A DNA stretch of 38,270 nucleotides from Candidatus Kapaibacterium sp. (GTDB lineage Bacteria > Bacteroidota > Ignavibacteria > Kapaibacteriales > Kapaibacteriaceae): positions 1 to 38,270 of the forward strand of contig VERF01000018.1 in assembly GCA_018882895.1 (NCBI GenBank). Direction: 5' to 3'. The translations under genes were made by a program, and so were the position numbers. The notes below the pieces were generated by a model. The model did not search any database. It was not told the origin of the DNA and worked only from the letters and a program-made list of their open reading frames with translations. The first letter of the stretch is position 1; each line of letters begins with the position of its first letter. This document shows, one piece after another, positions 32,210-38,270 of the stretch.

Positions 32210-32512
32210 TCACTGTTTAGCAATCTCAGCCCACAGATCTGACCAGCTTGGATTGCGTTCTTCAATTAGGCGAATCTTCCAAGCTCGCTTCCATTCTTTA
32301 ATGGCCTTCTCACGCCGAATTGCCTCTGCCATCGTGGCGTGCAATTCAAAGTAGACCAGCAGCTTAACATCGTACTTTGAAGTGAATCCCGGTAGGAGAT
32401 GATTCTTATGCTGCCATACTCGTTGGAGCAAGTTTGACGTCACCCCGACATATAGGGTGCCGTTTCGGCGCGATGCCAAGATGTAAACAGCGGGTTGAAG
32501 GAAACGTCGCAT
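32210..32512 (-). CDS. Small GIY-YIG endonuclease
   Basis: 100 residues forming one GIY-YIG domain. The motif pair is VYILASRRNGTLYVGVTSN (VYI and YVG standing for GIY and YIG), with the catalytic arginine in LLQRVWQHKN and the metal-binding glutamate in FELHATMAEAIRREKAIKEW. C-terminal helix: WKIRLIEERNPSWSDLW. The ATG at 32512 is chosen because the motif begins eight residues later; the longer open frame upstream is a translation of the repeats (PAKAGIH, RHPGEG). Relatives are annotated as UvrC-like or UPF0213 nucleases, with no proven cellular role. It lies leftward between hutI and cysS inside the REP-like clusters. Confidence 0.9.
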   Translation of the reverse strand: MRRFLQPAVYILASRRNGTLYVGVTSNLLQRVWQHKNHLLPGFTSKYDVKLLVYFELHATMAEAIRREKAIKEWKRAWKIRLIEERNPSWSDLWAEIAKQ

Positions 32513-32577
32513 AACAATACCTGATTTCACTTGTTCCCACTCTAGAGCAATATTCTTCGGTGAGCGTGACAGTTGCG

Positions 32578-32836
32578 CATGGATCCCGGCCTTCGCCGGG
32601 ATGACGGGCCTTCGCCGGGATGACGGGCCTTCGCCGGGATGACGGGCCTTCGCCGGGATGACGGAATATCGTCGCCCCGGCGCAGGCCGGGGCCCATGTG
32701 TTTTAATGGGGCATGAAGATGGATCCCGGCCTTCGCCGGGATGACGGGCCTTCGCCGGGATGACGGGCCTTCGCCGGGATGACGGGCCTTCGCCGGGATG
32801 ACGGAACACCGTTGCCCCGGCGCAGGCCGGGGCCCA
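32578..32836. repeat. 140-bp composite REP-like direct repeats, right cluster
   Basis: It is built from the same parts as the left cluster, with one extra 19-bp subunit per unit, so the type 2 palindromes are 140 bp apart (32671 and 32811). The last one reads GTTGCCCC where the others have GTCGCCCC. The cluster ends 5 bp before the cysS promoter octamer. Confidence 0.95.
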
Positions 32837-32840
32837 GCCT

Positions 32841-32848
32841 TATCTTTG
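32841..32848 (+). promoter_or_regulatory. -7 promoter element of cysS (TATCTTTG)
   Basis: TATCTTTG, then CACA and ATG 32853. The region where a -33 box would sit is entirely REP-like palindrome, so promoter activity must use or tolerate the repeat. Confidence 0.6.
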
Positions 32849-32852
32849 CACA

Positions 32853-34307
32853 ATGCAACTGCACCTCTACAACACTCTTACGAAGCGAATTGATCTCTTC
32901 ACGCCCCTTGACGCGGAGGTCGTGCGCATATATTCCTGCGGACCCACGGTGTACGATGTGGCGCATTTGGGGAACATGCGGGCATTTGTGTTCACGGACG
33001 TGCTTCAGAGGGTGCTTCGCGAGGTAGGGGGCTACCCTGTCCGTTGGGTGATGAACGTCACCGACGTTGATGATAAGACCATCCGCGATAGTTCCGTCGG
33101 CTCGGCCAAGTGGCGCTCGGAGATGGGTCAGCAGTCTGACGATCTGAGGGCGAATCTCAGAGCCTATACCGGGCATTTCGAACAGGAGTTTCGGGCTGAC
33201 CTGACGTCACTGGGCATAGAGATGTCGCACTTCGCACAGATGCCGAGGGCGACGGATTACATCGGTCAGATGCAGGACCTTATCCGCGAGATAATTGCGG
33301 CAGGATATGGCTACACGTCGGAAGGATCGGTGTACTTCGATGTTGCCGCATACTCGAAGAAACACACGTACGGACGTCTCTTCACCATCGACACCGAGAA
33401 CTTCCGCGAAGGTGTCCGCATCGACGCCGATGAATACGATCGTGAGTCGGTGAGTGATTTCGTTCTCTGGAAGGGGCGAAAAGACGACGAGCCGTATTGG
33501 GACTTCGCGCTCAATGGTGAAGACCTGCCCGGACGTCCGGGCTGGCACATTGAATGTTCTGCGATGTCAAAGGAGCTTCTTGGACTTCCGTTCGACATCC
33601 ATACGGGTGGCGTTGACCTGCGCTTTCCGCACCACGAAGATGAGCTCGCCCAGTGCTGCGCCGGCTACCACGTACACGATCAGGCGCGCTTCTGGATGCA
33701 CAACGAGTTCCTGGAAGTCGAAGGAAAGAAGATGTCGAAGTCGCTCGGCAACTTCTTCACACTCCGCGACCTCATGAAGCAGGGATGTGATCCGCTTGAT
33801 GTACGCCTGACGCTTATGCTGGCACACTACCGGGCCGTGCTGAACTTTACATTCGATAGTCTGAGGGCAGCCTCTGTTGCCAGGGGGCGTGTGCAGAATG
33901 TGATATGGGATCTGATCGACGTGGCAGGTGTGCCCGAAGCTGCGGATAAATCATCCATGCCGTTGGCCGTTGCGGAAGCTTTTGCCGACGATCTGAACGT
34001 TCCTCAAGCTCTTGCGCGGATGTACGAGTACCTGGCTGCAAATGCCGACGCAAAGAACTCAAAAGAGCACGCACAACAGGTTCTCAACGCGCTCCGCTCG
34101 ATCAATAACGTGTTGGCCGTATGGTCGTTTTCACCTCGTCCGGCTCTTGTTGTTCCTAATGATGTTCGCAGTATCGCCGATCAGCGATGGGCCGCCCGCA
34201 CTGCCAAGGATTGGGCCGAGGCCGACAGGCTTCGTTCGGAATTGGGTACTCTCGGTTGGTCCATGAAGGACGGCAAAGACGACTACACACTCGAGCCCCT
34301 TTCATGA
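32853..34307 (+). CDS. cysS: Cysteinyl-tRNA synthetase
   Basis: 484 residues. A class I synthetase charging tRNA-Cys. Cys29 in YSCGPTVYDVAHLGN is a zinc ligand and HLGN (38-41) is the HIGH motif. WHIECSAMS and HHEDELAQC carry the other zinc ligands. GKKMSKSLGN is the KMSKS loop. The C-terminal helical domain is complete. The second ligand-binding half and length are normal, with some inserted residues around 80-110 (SAKWRSEMGQQSDDLRAN). The ATG is four bases after its promoter octamer. It overlaps the DUF2520 gene by four bases. Confidence 0.97.
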   Translation: MQLHLYNTLTKRIDLFTPLDAEVVRIYSCGPTVYDVAHLGNMRAFVFTDVLQRVLREVGGYPVRWVMNVTDVDDKTIRDSSVGSAKWRSEMGQQSDDLRANLRAYTGHFEQEFRADLTSLGIEMSHFAQMPRATDYIGQMQDLIREIIAAGYGYTSEGSVYFDVAAYSKKHTYGRLFTIDTENFREGVRIDADEYDRESVSDFVLWKGRKDDEPYWDFALNGEDLPGRPGWHIECSAMSKELLGLPFDIHTGGVDLRFPHHEDELAQCCAGYHVHDQARFWMHNEFLEVEGKKMSKSLGNFFTLRDLMKQGCDPLDVRLTLMLAHYRAVLNFTFDSLRAASVARGRVQNVIWDLIDVAGVPEAADKSSMPLAVAEAFADDLNVPQALARMYEYLAANADAKNSKEHAQQVLNALRSINNVLAVWSFSPRPALVVPNDVRSIADQRWAARTAKDWAEADRLRSELGTLGWSMKDGKDDYTLEPLS

Positions 34308-35086
34308 TCACGAACGTTACGATCATCGGTGCCGGAAAGGTCGGCACGTCAGTGAAGTTCAAGCTCGGTGATGATGGAATTACGGTTGCTGTCAATCTGG
34401 TGTCTGCCAGAGAGTTCTTGTCCCTCGGTACTTCGGTAATTCCGTCTTCCAGTGCTTCCGTCATCGTCCTCGCTTGCCGCGACTCACAACTCACCGATTC
34501 CGTCGCGCTTCTTGCGGAGCACTACGCGCACGCACTTACGGGTGTGCTTGTTTTGCACGTCAATGGTTCGCGCGGAAGCGATGTGCTTTGCCCCCTGAAA
34601 GAGCACGGAGCGCTGATATCGGCGGCACATCCTTTTCAGACGTTTGCCAAGGCGGATGCGGCACTGCTCGACAGTATCGGATGGGGCGTGGAGTGTGATG
34701 ATGATGCTTGGGAATCAACGGCTGAGTTTGTGAGCCTGACAGGGGGCGTTCCCTTTCGTTTGCCACGGACCGATGCCGTTTCAAAGCGTCGATATCATGC
34801 GGCTGCCGTTGCAGCATCGAACTTCACCTATGCCGCCTATGACCTTGCGCGAAAGCTCGCAGAGGATGTGGACATTCCCGTTGAGACGTTCCTTGCCCCC
34901 ATCATGCGGCAGACAGTGGAGAACGCCATTGAGGCGATACAGCAGGGCCGGCCGTTTCCCATCACCGGCCCCCTCGTGCGGGGTGACATGGACGCCGTGC
35001 AACGTCAGCGCCAAGCCATGCCCGACCAGCTGCGTCAGCAGTACGACCATCTCCTCAATGCTCTGGCCGAAGCGATCGGAAGATGA
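34304..35086 (+). CDS. Rossmann-fold/DUF2520 oxidoreductase-like protein
   Basis: 260 residues. An N-terminal NAD(P)-binding fold (VTIIGAGKVGTSVKFKL, GAGKVG at 9-14) is followed by a helical C-terminal DUF2520 domain (RRYHAAAVAASNFTYAAYDLA; FLAPIMRQTVENA; GRPFPITGPLVRGDMDAV). The family resembles ketopantoate reductase and pyrroline-5-carboxylate reductase, but its substrate is unknown; in Bacteroidota and Chlorobiota it is a conserved single-copy gene. Start ATG 34304 overlaps the cysS stop. The 3' end converges with the TPR membrane protein, with only a short heptamer run between. Confidence 0.85.
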   Translation: MITNVTIIGAGKVGTSVKFKLGDDGITVAVNLVSAREFLSLGTSVIPSSSASVIVLACRDSQLTDSVALLAEHYAHALTGVLVLHVNGSRGSDVLCPLKEHGALISAAHPFQTFAKADAALLDSIGWGVECDDDAWESTAEFVSLTGGVPFRLPRTDAVSKRRYHAAAVAASNFTYAAYDLARKLAEDVDIPVETFLAPIMRQTVENAIEAIQQGRPFPITGPLVRGDMDAVQRQRQAMPDQLRQQYDHLLNALAEAIGR

Positions 35087-35088
35087 GG

Positions 35089-35116
35089 TCCTCCGCAATC
35101 AGTAATCCGTAATCCT
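35089..35116. repeat. Short heptamer run (GTAATCC type)
   Basis: About four units: TCCTCCG, CAATCAG, TAATCCG, TAATCCT in one register, of the same kind as the array at 10518-10749. It codes for the C-terminal RITDY and the stop of the leftward gene. Confidence 0.75.
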
Positions 35117-36769
35117 CCCCAGCCCCTTCCTCAGCATCGCTTCCGTTTCCGGCAGGGGATTGCGCGCAAGCCCTGTTTCGAAGTCGGCAGAGGCTTCGGC
35201 GGGACGCCCGGTTCGCAGATAGCTGATGCCGCGGTTGAGATATGCGTCGGCTGAGGCGTTGCCGAGGTTGATGGCGCTGGTATAGGCGCTGATCGATTCG
35301 TCGATCTTGCCCATCATGCCGGCCAGCAGGCCGAGTCGCTCATAGGCGTCGGTACGGGGCGAGGGGTAGGTGAGCAGCGAGCGAAGATCTTCGTAGGCTG
35401 CCTCGGCGTTGCCTGACTCAAACGAGTGGATGCCTCTGTAGATGTAAATGGGCAGGTAGCCATCGGAGAGGTTCTTGCGACGTATCTCGGCAGGACTTCC
35501 AGTGTTGCCGGAACGCTCTAAAATGCTCGTCCAGAGAGTCTCGGTATCGTGCCACATGCCAACCTGACGGAAGGTGAGCACTCCTTGGGTGACTGTAAAC
35601 ACCGTTATGACACCCCATGCGAGCGATCTCCATTTGCGCATCAACATTGCAACGCCGGAAAGTGCAACGCACAACATTCCGACCATCGGGATGTAGGTAT
35701 ACCGGTCGGCCATGATCACCTGTCCAACAGAAATGATATGCAAGACAAGGATGATGGTGATGGTGTACCAGGCGAGGCCAAGAGACGAGAGACGAGAGAC
35801 AAGAGACGAGAGACGAGAGACAAGAGACGCCGTCTCGCCGGTTGATGTCCAAAACCGTCCCACCACCAACACCAAAACGAACACCGGCATTGCCGCGAAA
35901 GCATAATAGTACCCCGGCATTGCAAATGCGCCACCAACGTGCGGGTAGGGATAGAAGGCGTTCAGGGAAAGGGGCCAGATGAACTTGATCCAGTACATCG
36001 CGAAGCCGTAGGAGGCAATGCCGATTCTCTCTGCGATGCTGAACGTAGCCAAGTCGGCAACTGCGCCGTCGGCGGTTTGAAGGCGGAGGGTGATGAGCCC
36101 CATCACAATAGAGACAACCACGAAGGGGAGTTTCTCAACCACACGGCGCACGGTGAAGCCGCCACCGTGCCAGAGGTCGAGCATCACGAGAACCAGCGGA
36201 AGCACGATCGCCGTCGGCTTTGAGAGGCACGAAAGCACGAATGCTACAAAGCAGAGAGCCAGGGCACTCCTGCGTGGTGCGTCTAGATAGCGCAGATAAG
36301 CAATGATCGACGTCACAAAAAATACTCCGAAGAGTACATCTTTACGTCCAGAGATCCACGCCACGCTCTCTACGTGAAGCGGATGAATGGCAAACCACAG
36401 TGCTCCCAGTTCGGGCAGAAGGTCGCCCCCTATCAGACGTCTGAGCAGCAGTAGGACCAGGATTGAGGTGACGATGTGCAGGGTGAGGTTCACAAGACCA
36501 AATGCTCGTGCATTGCGACCCCACAGTTTGTAGTCGATCGCCAGCGACAGTACCGTTAGCGGATGATAGTTGCTGGCCACCGATGTAGAGGGTGTGAAGA
36601 TCTCCATCACGGTGGCCGACGACATGTTCTTCACCAGCCGCTGATTCGTTACGTACGCATTGTCATCATAGGCCGTGAACTGCTTCGTGGAGTCGAACAG
36701 CTTCCAGTAGGCCATGATCGTGGCAAGTGCGATCAGCAAGGGGGCCAGTTTAAGCAGACGTGTTTTCAT
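35099..36769 (-). CDS. TMTC-like multispanning membrane protein with TPR repeats
   Basis: 556 residues from ATG 36769 (MKTRLLKLAPLLIALATIMAYW). The N-terminal two thirds has about ten membrane helices and the loop AYDDNAYVTNQRLVKN, HPLTVLSLAIDYKLWG and HPLHVESVAWISGRKDVLF, as in the bacterial relatives of eukaryotic TMTC O-mannosyltransferases. The last 140 residues are TPR units (AYEDLRSLLTYPSPRTDAYERLGLLAGMMG in part; YLNRGISYLRTGRPAEASADF). A role in protein or lipid glycosylation is likely from the family. Seven AAGAGAC/GAGAGAC heptamers (35780-35828) are inserted in frame as SLVSRLSSLVSRLSSL in a loop between helices. The C-terminus RITDY is also heptamer-derived. Confidence 0.78.
   Translation of the reverse strand: MKTRLLKLAPLLIALATIMAYWKLFDSTKQFTAYDDNAYVTNQRLVKNMSSATVMEIFTPSTSVASNYHPLTVLSLAIDYKLWGRNARAFGLVNLTLHIVTSILVLLLLRRLIGGDLLPELGALWFAIHPLHVESVAWISGRKDVLFGVFFVTSIIAYLRYLDAPRRSALALCFVAFVLSCLSKPTAIVLPLVLVMLDLWHGGGFTVRRVVEKLPFVVVSIVMGLITLRLQTADGAVADLATFSIAERIGIASYGFAMYWIKFIWPLSLNAFYPYPHVGGAFAMPGYYYAFAAMPVFVLVLVVGRFWTSTGETASLVSRLSSLVSRLSSLGLAWYTITIILVLHIISVGQVIMADRYTYIPMVGMLCVALSGVAMLMRKWRSLAWGVITVFTVTQGVLTFRQVGMWHDTETLWTSILERSGNTGSPAEIRRKNLSDGYLPIYIYRGIHSFESGNAEAAYEDLRSLLTYPSPRTDAYERLGLLAGMMGKIDESISAYTSAINLGNASADAYLNRGISYLRTGRPAEASADFETGLARNPLPETEAMLRKGLGRITDY
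35780..35828. repeat. Heptamer array inside a coding region (RAGAGAC x7)
   Basis: Order of units: AAGAGAC, GAGAGAC, GAGAGAC, then the same three again, then AAGAGAC, so a 21-bp superperiod is visible. In the leftward reading frame this gives a 7-residue protein repeat. A gain or loss of one unit would shift the frame. Confidence 0.95.
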
Positions 36770-36806
36770 GCGTGAGAAATTACAAGATGCCCGCAAACAC
36801 TCGGCG

Positions 36807-36814
36807 TATCTTTG
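36807..36814 (+). promoter_or_regulatory. -7 promoter element of the epimerase gene (TATCTTTG)
   Basis: TATCTTTG lies 14 bp before ATG 36829 within the 59-bp gap to the divergent TPR gene. The spacing is longer than at cysS; an out-of-frame ATG at 36824 is ignored. Confidence 0.55.
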
Positions 36815-36828
36815 CGCGGGGAAATGAT

Positions 36829-37824
36829 ATGTTGACGCAGCAAACGATCTTCATCACCGGAATCGCCGGTTTTATTGGCTTTCACCTGGCCCGACGCCTG
36901 GCGAGTGACGGCTGGAACGTTGTCGGCCTCGACAACTGTAACGACTATTACGATCCGACTCTTAAGCAGGCCCGTCTCGACATCCTTGGAGAGAGCGTCA
37001 CCTTCTATCGGGGTGATCTTGAAGACAAGGGGCTGATTGATTCGATCTTCTCCAAGCACAAGCCCGCCATCGTTTGTCACCTTGCCGCGCAGGCCGGTGT
37101 GCGCTATAGCATCGACAACCCGGATGCATACATCTCGTCGAACATTGTCGGCTTCATGAACATCCTTGAGGTGTGCCGGCACCACAAGCCCCTTCACCTG
37201 GTCTATGCAAGCAGCAGCAGTGTATACGGCATGAGCACGCGTGTACCTTTTGCAACGGATGATCCGGTGGACACTCCGGCCAGCCTGTATGCCGCCACCA
37301 AGCGGAGCAACGAGCTGATGGCGTTCTGCTACAGTCACCTGTACGGCATCGCTGCCACGGGATTGAGGTTCTTCACCGTGTATGGTCCATGGGGCCGGCC
37401 CGACATGGCGTACTACTCGTTTGCCCAGAGCATCATGTCGGGCAAGCCCATCAACATCTACAATCATGGCGAGCTGAGCCGCGACTTCACCTACATCGAC
37501 GATGTGGTTGAAAGCGTCGCGCGACTGCTGCCGATCCCCCCAACGGTCACAGGGGCCTCCATGGGTCAGGCCGGTGTTGCGCATCGCGTCTTGAACATCG
37601 GCAACGGAGCCCCCGTCAACCTCCTCGAATTCGTTGAGATCCTCGAATCCAAACTCGGTCGCTCAGCCGTCAAGAACCTCGTCGACATGCAACCCGGCGA
37701 TGTTGTCCAAACCTGGGCTGACTGCTCCGACCTCTTCGAGCTGACGGGCTTCCGCCCGAACACCCCTCTTGCAAAGGGGCTCGATGAGTTCGCTCAGTGG
37801 TTTCGTAACGCATCCCACGGCTGA
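36829..37824 (+). CDS. UDP-glucuronate 4-epimerase-type SDR
   Basis: 331 residues of the extended SDR family. NAD loop GIAGFIG (11-17), DNCNDYYDPTLKQARL typical of CapI/UDP-glucuronate epimerases, SSSSVYG, catalytic Tyr154 and Lys158 in YAATKRSNE, and RFFTVYGPWGRPDMAYYSF. It interconverts UDP-glucuronate and UDP-galacturonate for surface polysaccharide. The ATG at 36829 follows a promoter octamer. The frame is open upstream only over the divergent gene. The last residues ASHG and the TGA stop lie in a palindrome (about 37814-37833) of the type found in the 91-bp repeats downstream. Confidence 0.92.
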   Translation: MLTQQTIFITGIAGFIGFHLARRLASDGWNVVGLDNCNDYYDPTLKQARLDILGESVTFYRGDLEDKGLIDSIFSKHKPAIVCHLAAQAGVRYSIDNPDAYISSNIVGFMNILEVCRHHKPLHLVYASSSSVYGMSTRVPFATDDPVDTPASLYAATKRSNELMAFCYSHLYGIAATGLRFFTVYGPWGRPDMAYYSFAQSIMSGKPINIYNHGELSRDFTYIDDVVESVARLLPIPPTVTGASMGQAGVAHRVLNIGNGAPVNLLEFVEILESKLGRSAVKNLVDMQPGDVVQTWADCSDLFELTGFRPNTPLAKGLDEFAQWFRNASHG

Positions 37825-37883
37825 AGCCGTAGGACGTGCATGTCATCCCGCGAAAGCCGTCATCCCGGCGTAGGCCGGGATCC
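37814..37883. repeat. Repeat hot spot behind the epimerase gene
   Basis: In order: a single CCCACGGC-TGA-AGCCGT palindrome over the epimerase stop, a partial GTCATCCCG fragment, and a type 1 REP-like palindrome in reverse orientation (ATCCCGGC, loop GTAG, GCCGGGAT). No gene is visible. The elements of all interspersed palindrome families except type 2 abut here. Confidence 0.8.
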
Positions 37884-37953
37884 AAGTGACGAGTGACGAG
37901 TGACAAGTGACAAGTGACGAGTGACGAGTGACGAGTGACGCACAACGCCTAAC
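37884..37953. repeat. Heptamer array RAGTGAC x8 plus two decayed units
   Basis: AAGTGAC and GAGTGAC units from 37884 to 37939, then GCACAAC and GCCTAAC in the same register. It is the reverse orientation of the array at 13371-13530. The decayed units form the first bases of the 91-bp repeat. Confidence 0.92.
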
Positions 37954-38270
37954 ACGCTATGCTGCAGCTCAGCCCACGGCTTCAGCCGTGGGATTTCGTG
38001 GGACAACGTGGAACGCGAAAAATTGATCACGCACAACGCCTAACAGGCTATCCTGCAGCTCAGCCCACGGCTTCAGCCGTGGGATTTCGTGGGACAACGT
38101 GGAACGCGAAAAATTGATCACGCACAACGCCTAACACGCTATGCTGCAGCTCAGCCCACGGCTTCAGCCGTGGGATTTCGTGGGACAACGTGGAACGCGA
38201 AAAATTGATCACGCACAACGCCTAACACGCTATGCTGCAGCTCAGCCCACGGCTTCAGCCGTGGGATTTC
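37941..38270. repeat. 91-bp tandem repeat with internal 20-bp palindrome
   Basis: At least 3.6 copies with starts at 37941, 38032, 38123 and 38214; it continues beyond the window. Copies are nearly identical (copy 2 has AGGCTATCC where the others have ACGCTATGC). Each includes CCCACGGCT, loop TC, AGCCGTGGG (37973-37992 in copy 1). The period is exactly 13 x 7. No coding sequence is visible in this stretch. Confidence 0.95.

Larger units (their letters stand above)
31921..32836. mobile_element. Candidate REP/GIY-YIG cassette
   Basis: The GIY-YIG gene and about 90 bp of unique flanks are enclosed by the two REP-like clusters in direct orientation. The clusters share long identical stretches, so recombination between them could remove the gene. 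No GCCCCYT word occurs from 31653 to 32902. From memory of annotated genomes, small GIY-YIG genes next to these palindromes recur in many bacteria; a mechanism has not been established to my knowledge. Confidence 0.4.
675..37780. repeat. Dispersed 7-mer GCCCCYT/ARGGGGC, 76 copies
   Basis: Counted by eye on both strands: 20 GCCCCTT, 20 GCCCCCT, 16 AAGGGGC, 20 AGGGGGC. Nearly all are inside coding sequences, in all reading frames and in both orientations to transcription. From base composition I expect about 15. Words differing in the sixth base (GCCCCRT and complement) number roughly 23. Gaps without the word include 10222-12419, 25980-27078 and 31653-32902. Confidence 0.75.

Noticed and set aside
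32513-32809. Long N-terminal extension of the GIY-YIG protein (RHPGEG/PAKAGIH)
   Set aside because: It is translated REP-like repeat; the domain is complete from ATG 32512.
32811-32848. TTG created in the last palindrome (GTTGCC) as the -33 box of cysS
   Set aside because: The distance to the TATCTTTG octamer is about 26 bp, longer than the usual 19-21 bp.
37941-38270. Regular repeats at the right edge as a CRISPR array
   Set aside because: The whole 91-bp unit is repeated; there are no variable spacers between short repeats, and no cas genes are present.

Overview
The window reads as a chromosomal segment from a compact, moderately GC-rich Gram-negative bacterium of the Bacteroidota/Chlorobiota side of the FCB group, most like Kapabacteria/Ignavibacteria. 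The grounds are a type IX secretion C-terminal sorting domain (start of window), a T9SS plug protein (16894-18237), promoter octamers of the TAnnTTTG type, start codons without Shine-Dalgarno sequences, and an archaeal/eukaryal-type prolyl-tRNA synthetase. The taxon is inferred from these traits; there is no rRNA here. I see no tRNA, rRNA or CRISPR.

Layout. 1-6009 (+): end of a T9SS cargo protein, free methionine sulfoxide reductase, a lamin-tail-domain secreted protein, polyphosphate kinase and a LolC-like permease. 5955-10510 (-): lepA, two different signal peptidases and hemW in one run. 10511-13533: two heptanucleotide arrays, a small NTF2-fold gene with its own promoter and terminator, a porin and a TolB-like lipoprotein. 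13534-28270 (-): proS; ruvB plus a secreted VOC-fold protein; bamD, thioesterase and T9SS plug; a membrane protein, a 101-residue unknown and era; two SurA-like chaperones; murC; nitrilase and PAP2. 28307-37824 (mostly +): asd, manC, a small unknown and hutI; cysS and a DUF2520 protein; a leftward TMTC-like TPR membrane protein; a UDP-glucuronate epimerase. The last 450 bp are stacked repeats.

Genes are packed tightly. At least eleven neighbouring pairs share the stop/start bases (ATGA, GTGA or TGATG), so translational coupling is the rule even between unrelated pathways (asd-manC-hutI). Seven genes carry a TAnnTTTG/TAnnTTCG octamer only 3-6 bp before the ATG, which suggests leaderless mRNAs. 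Outer-membrane biogenesis is the strongest functional theme (bamD, surA x2, lolC-like, plug, lepB x2, porin).

The unusual part is a layered repeat ecology. (i) Seven arrays of 7-bp tandem repeats have different sequences but fit one pattern, DRRDKAC. One pair forms inverted ends around a four-helix-bundle gene. (ii) Two REP-like palindromes form 121/140-bp direct repeats on both sides of a GIY-YIG nuclease gene, with single copies inside a coding sequence, at the 3' end of hutI and behind a surA gene. (iii) A 91-bp tandem repeat with a 20-bp palindrome runs off the right edge. (iv) The 7-mer GCCCCYT/ARGGGGC occurs 76 times by my count, in nearly every native gene and in both orientations, but not in the repeat-flanked cassettes.
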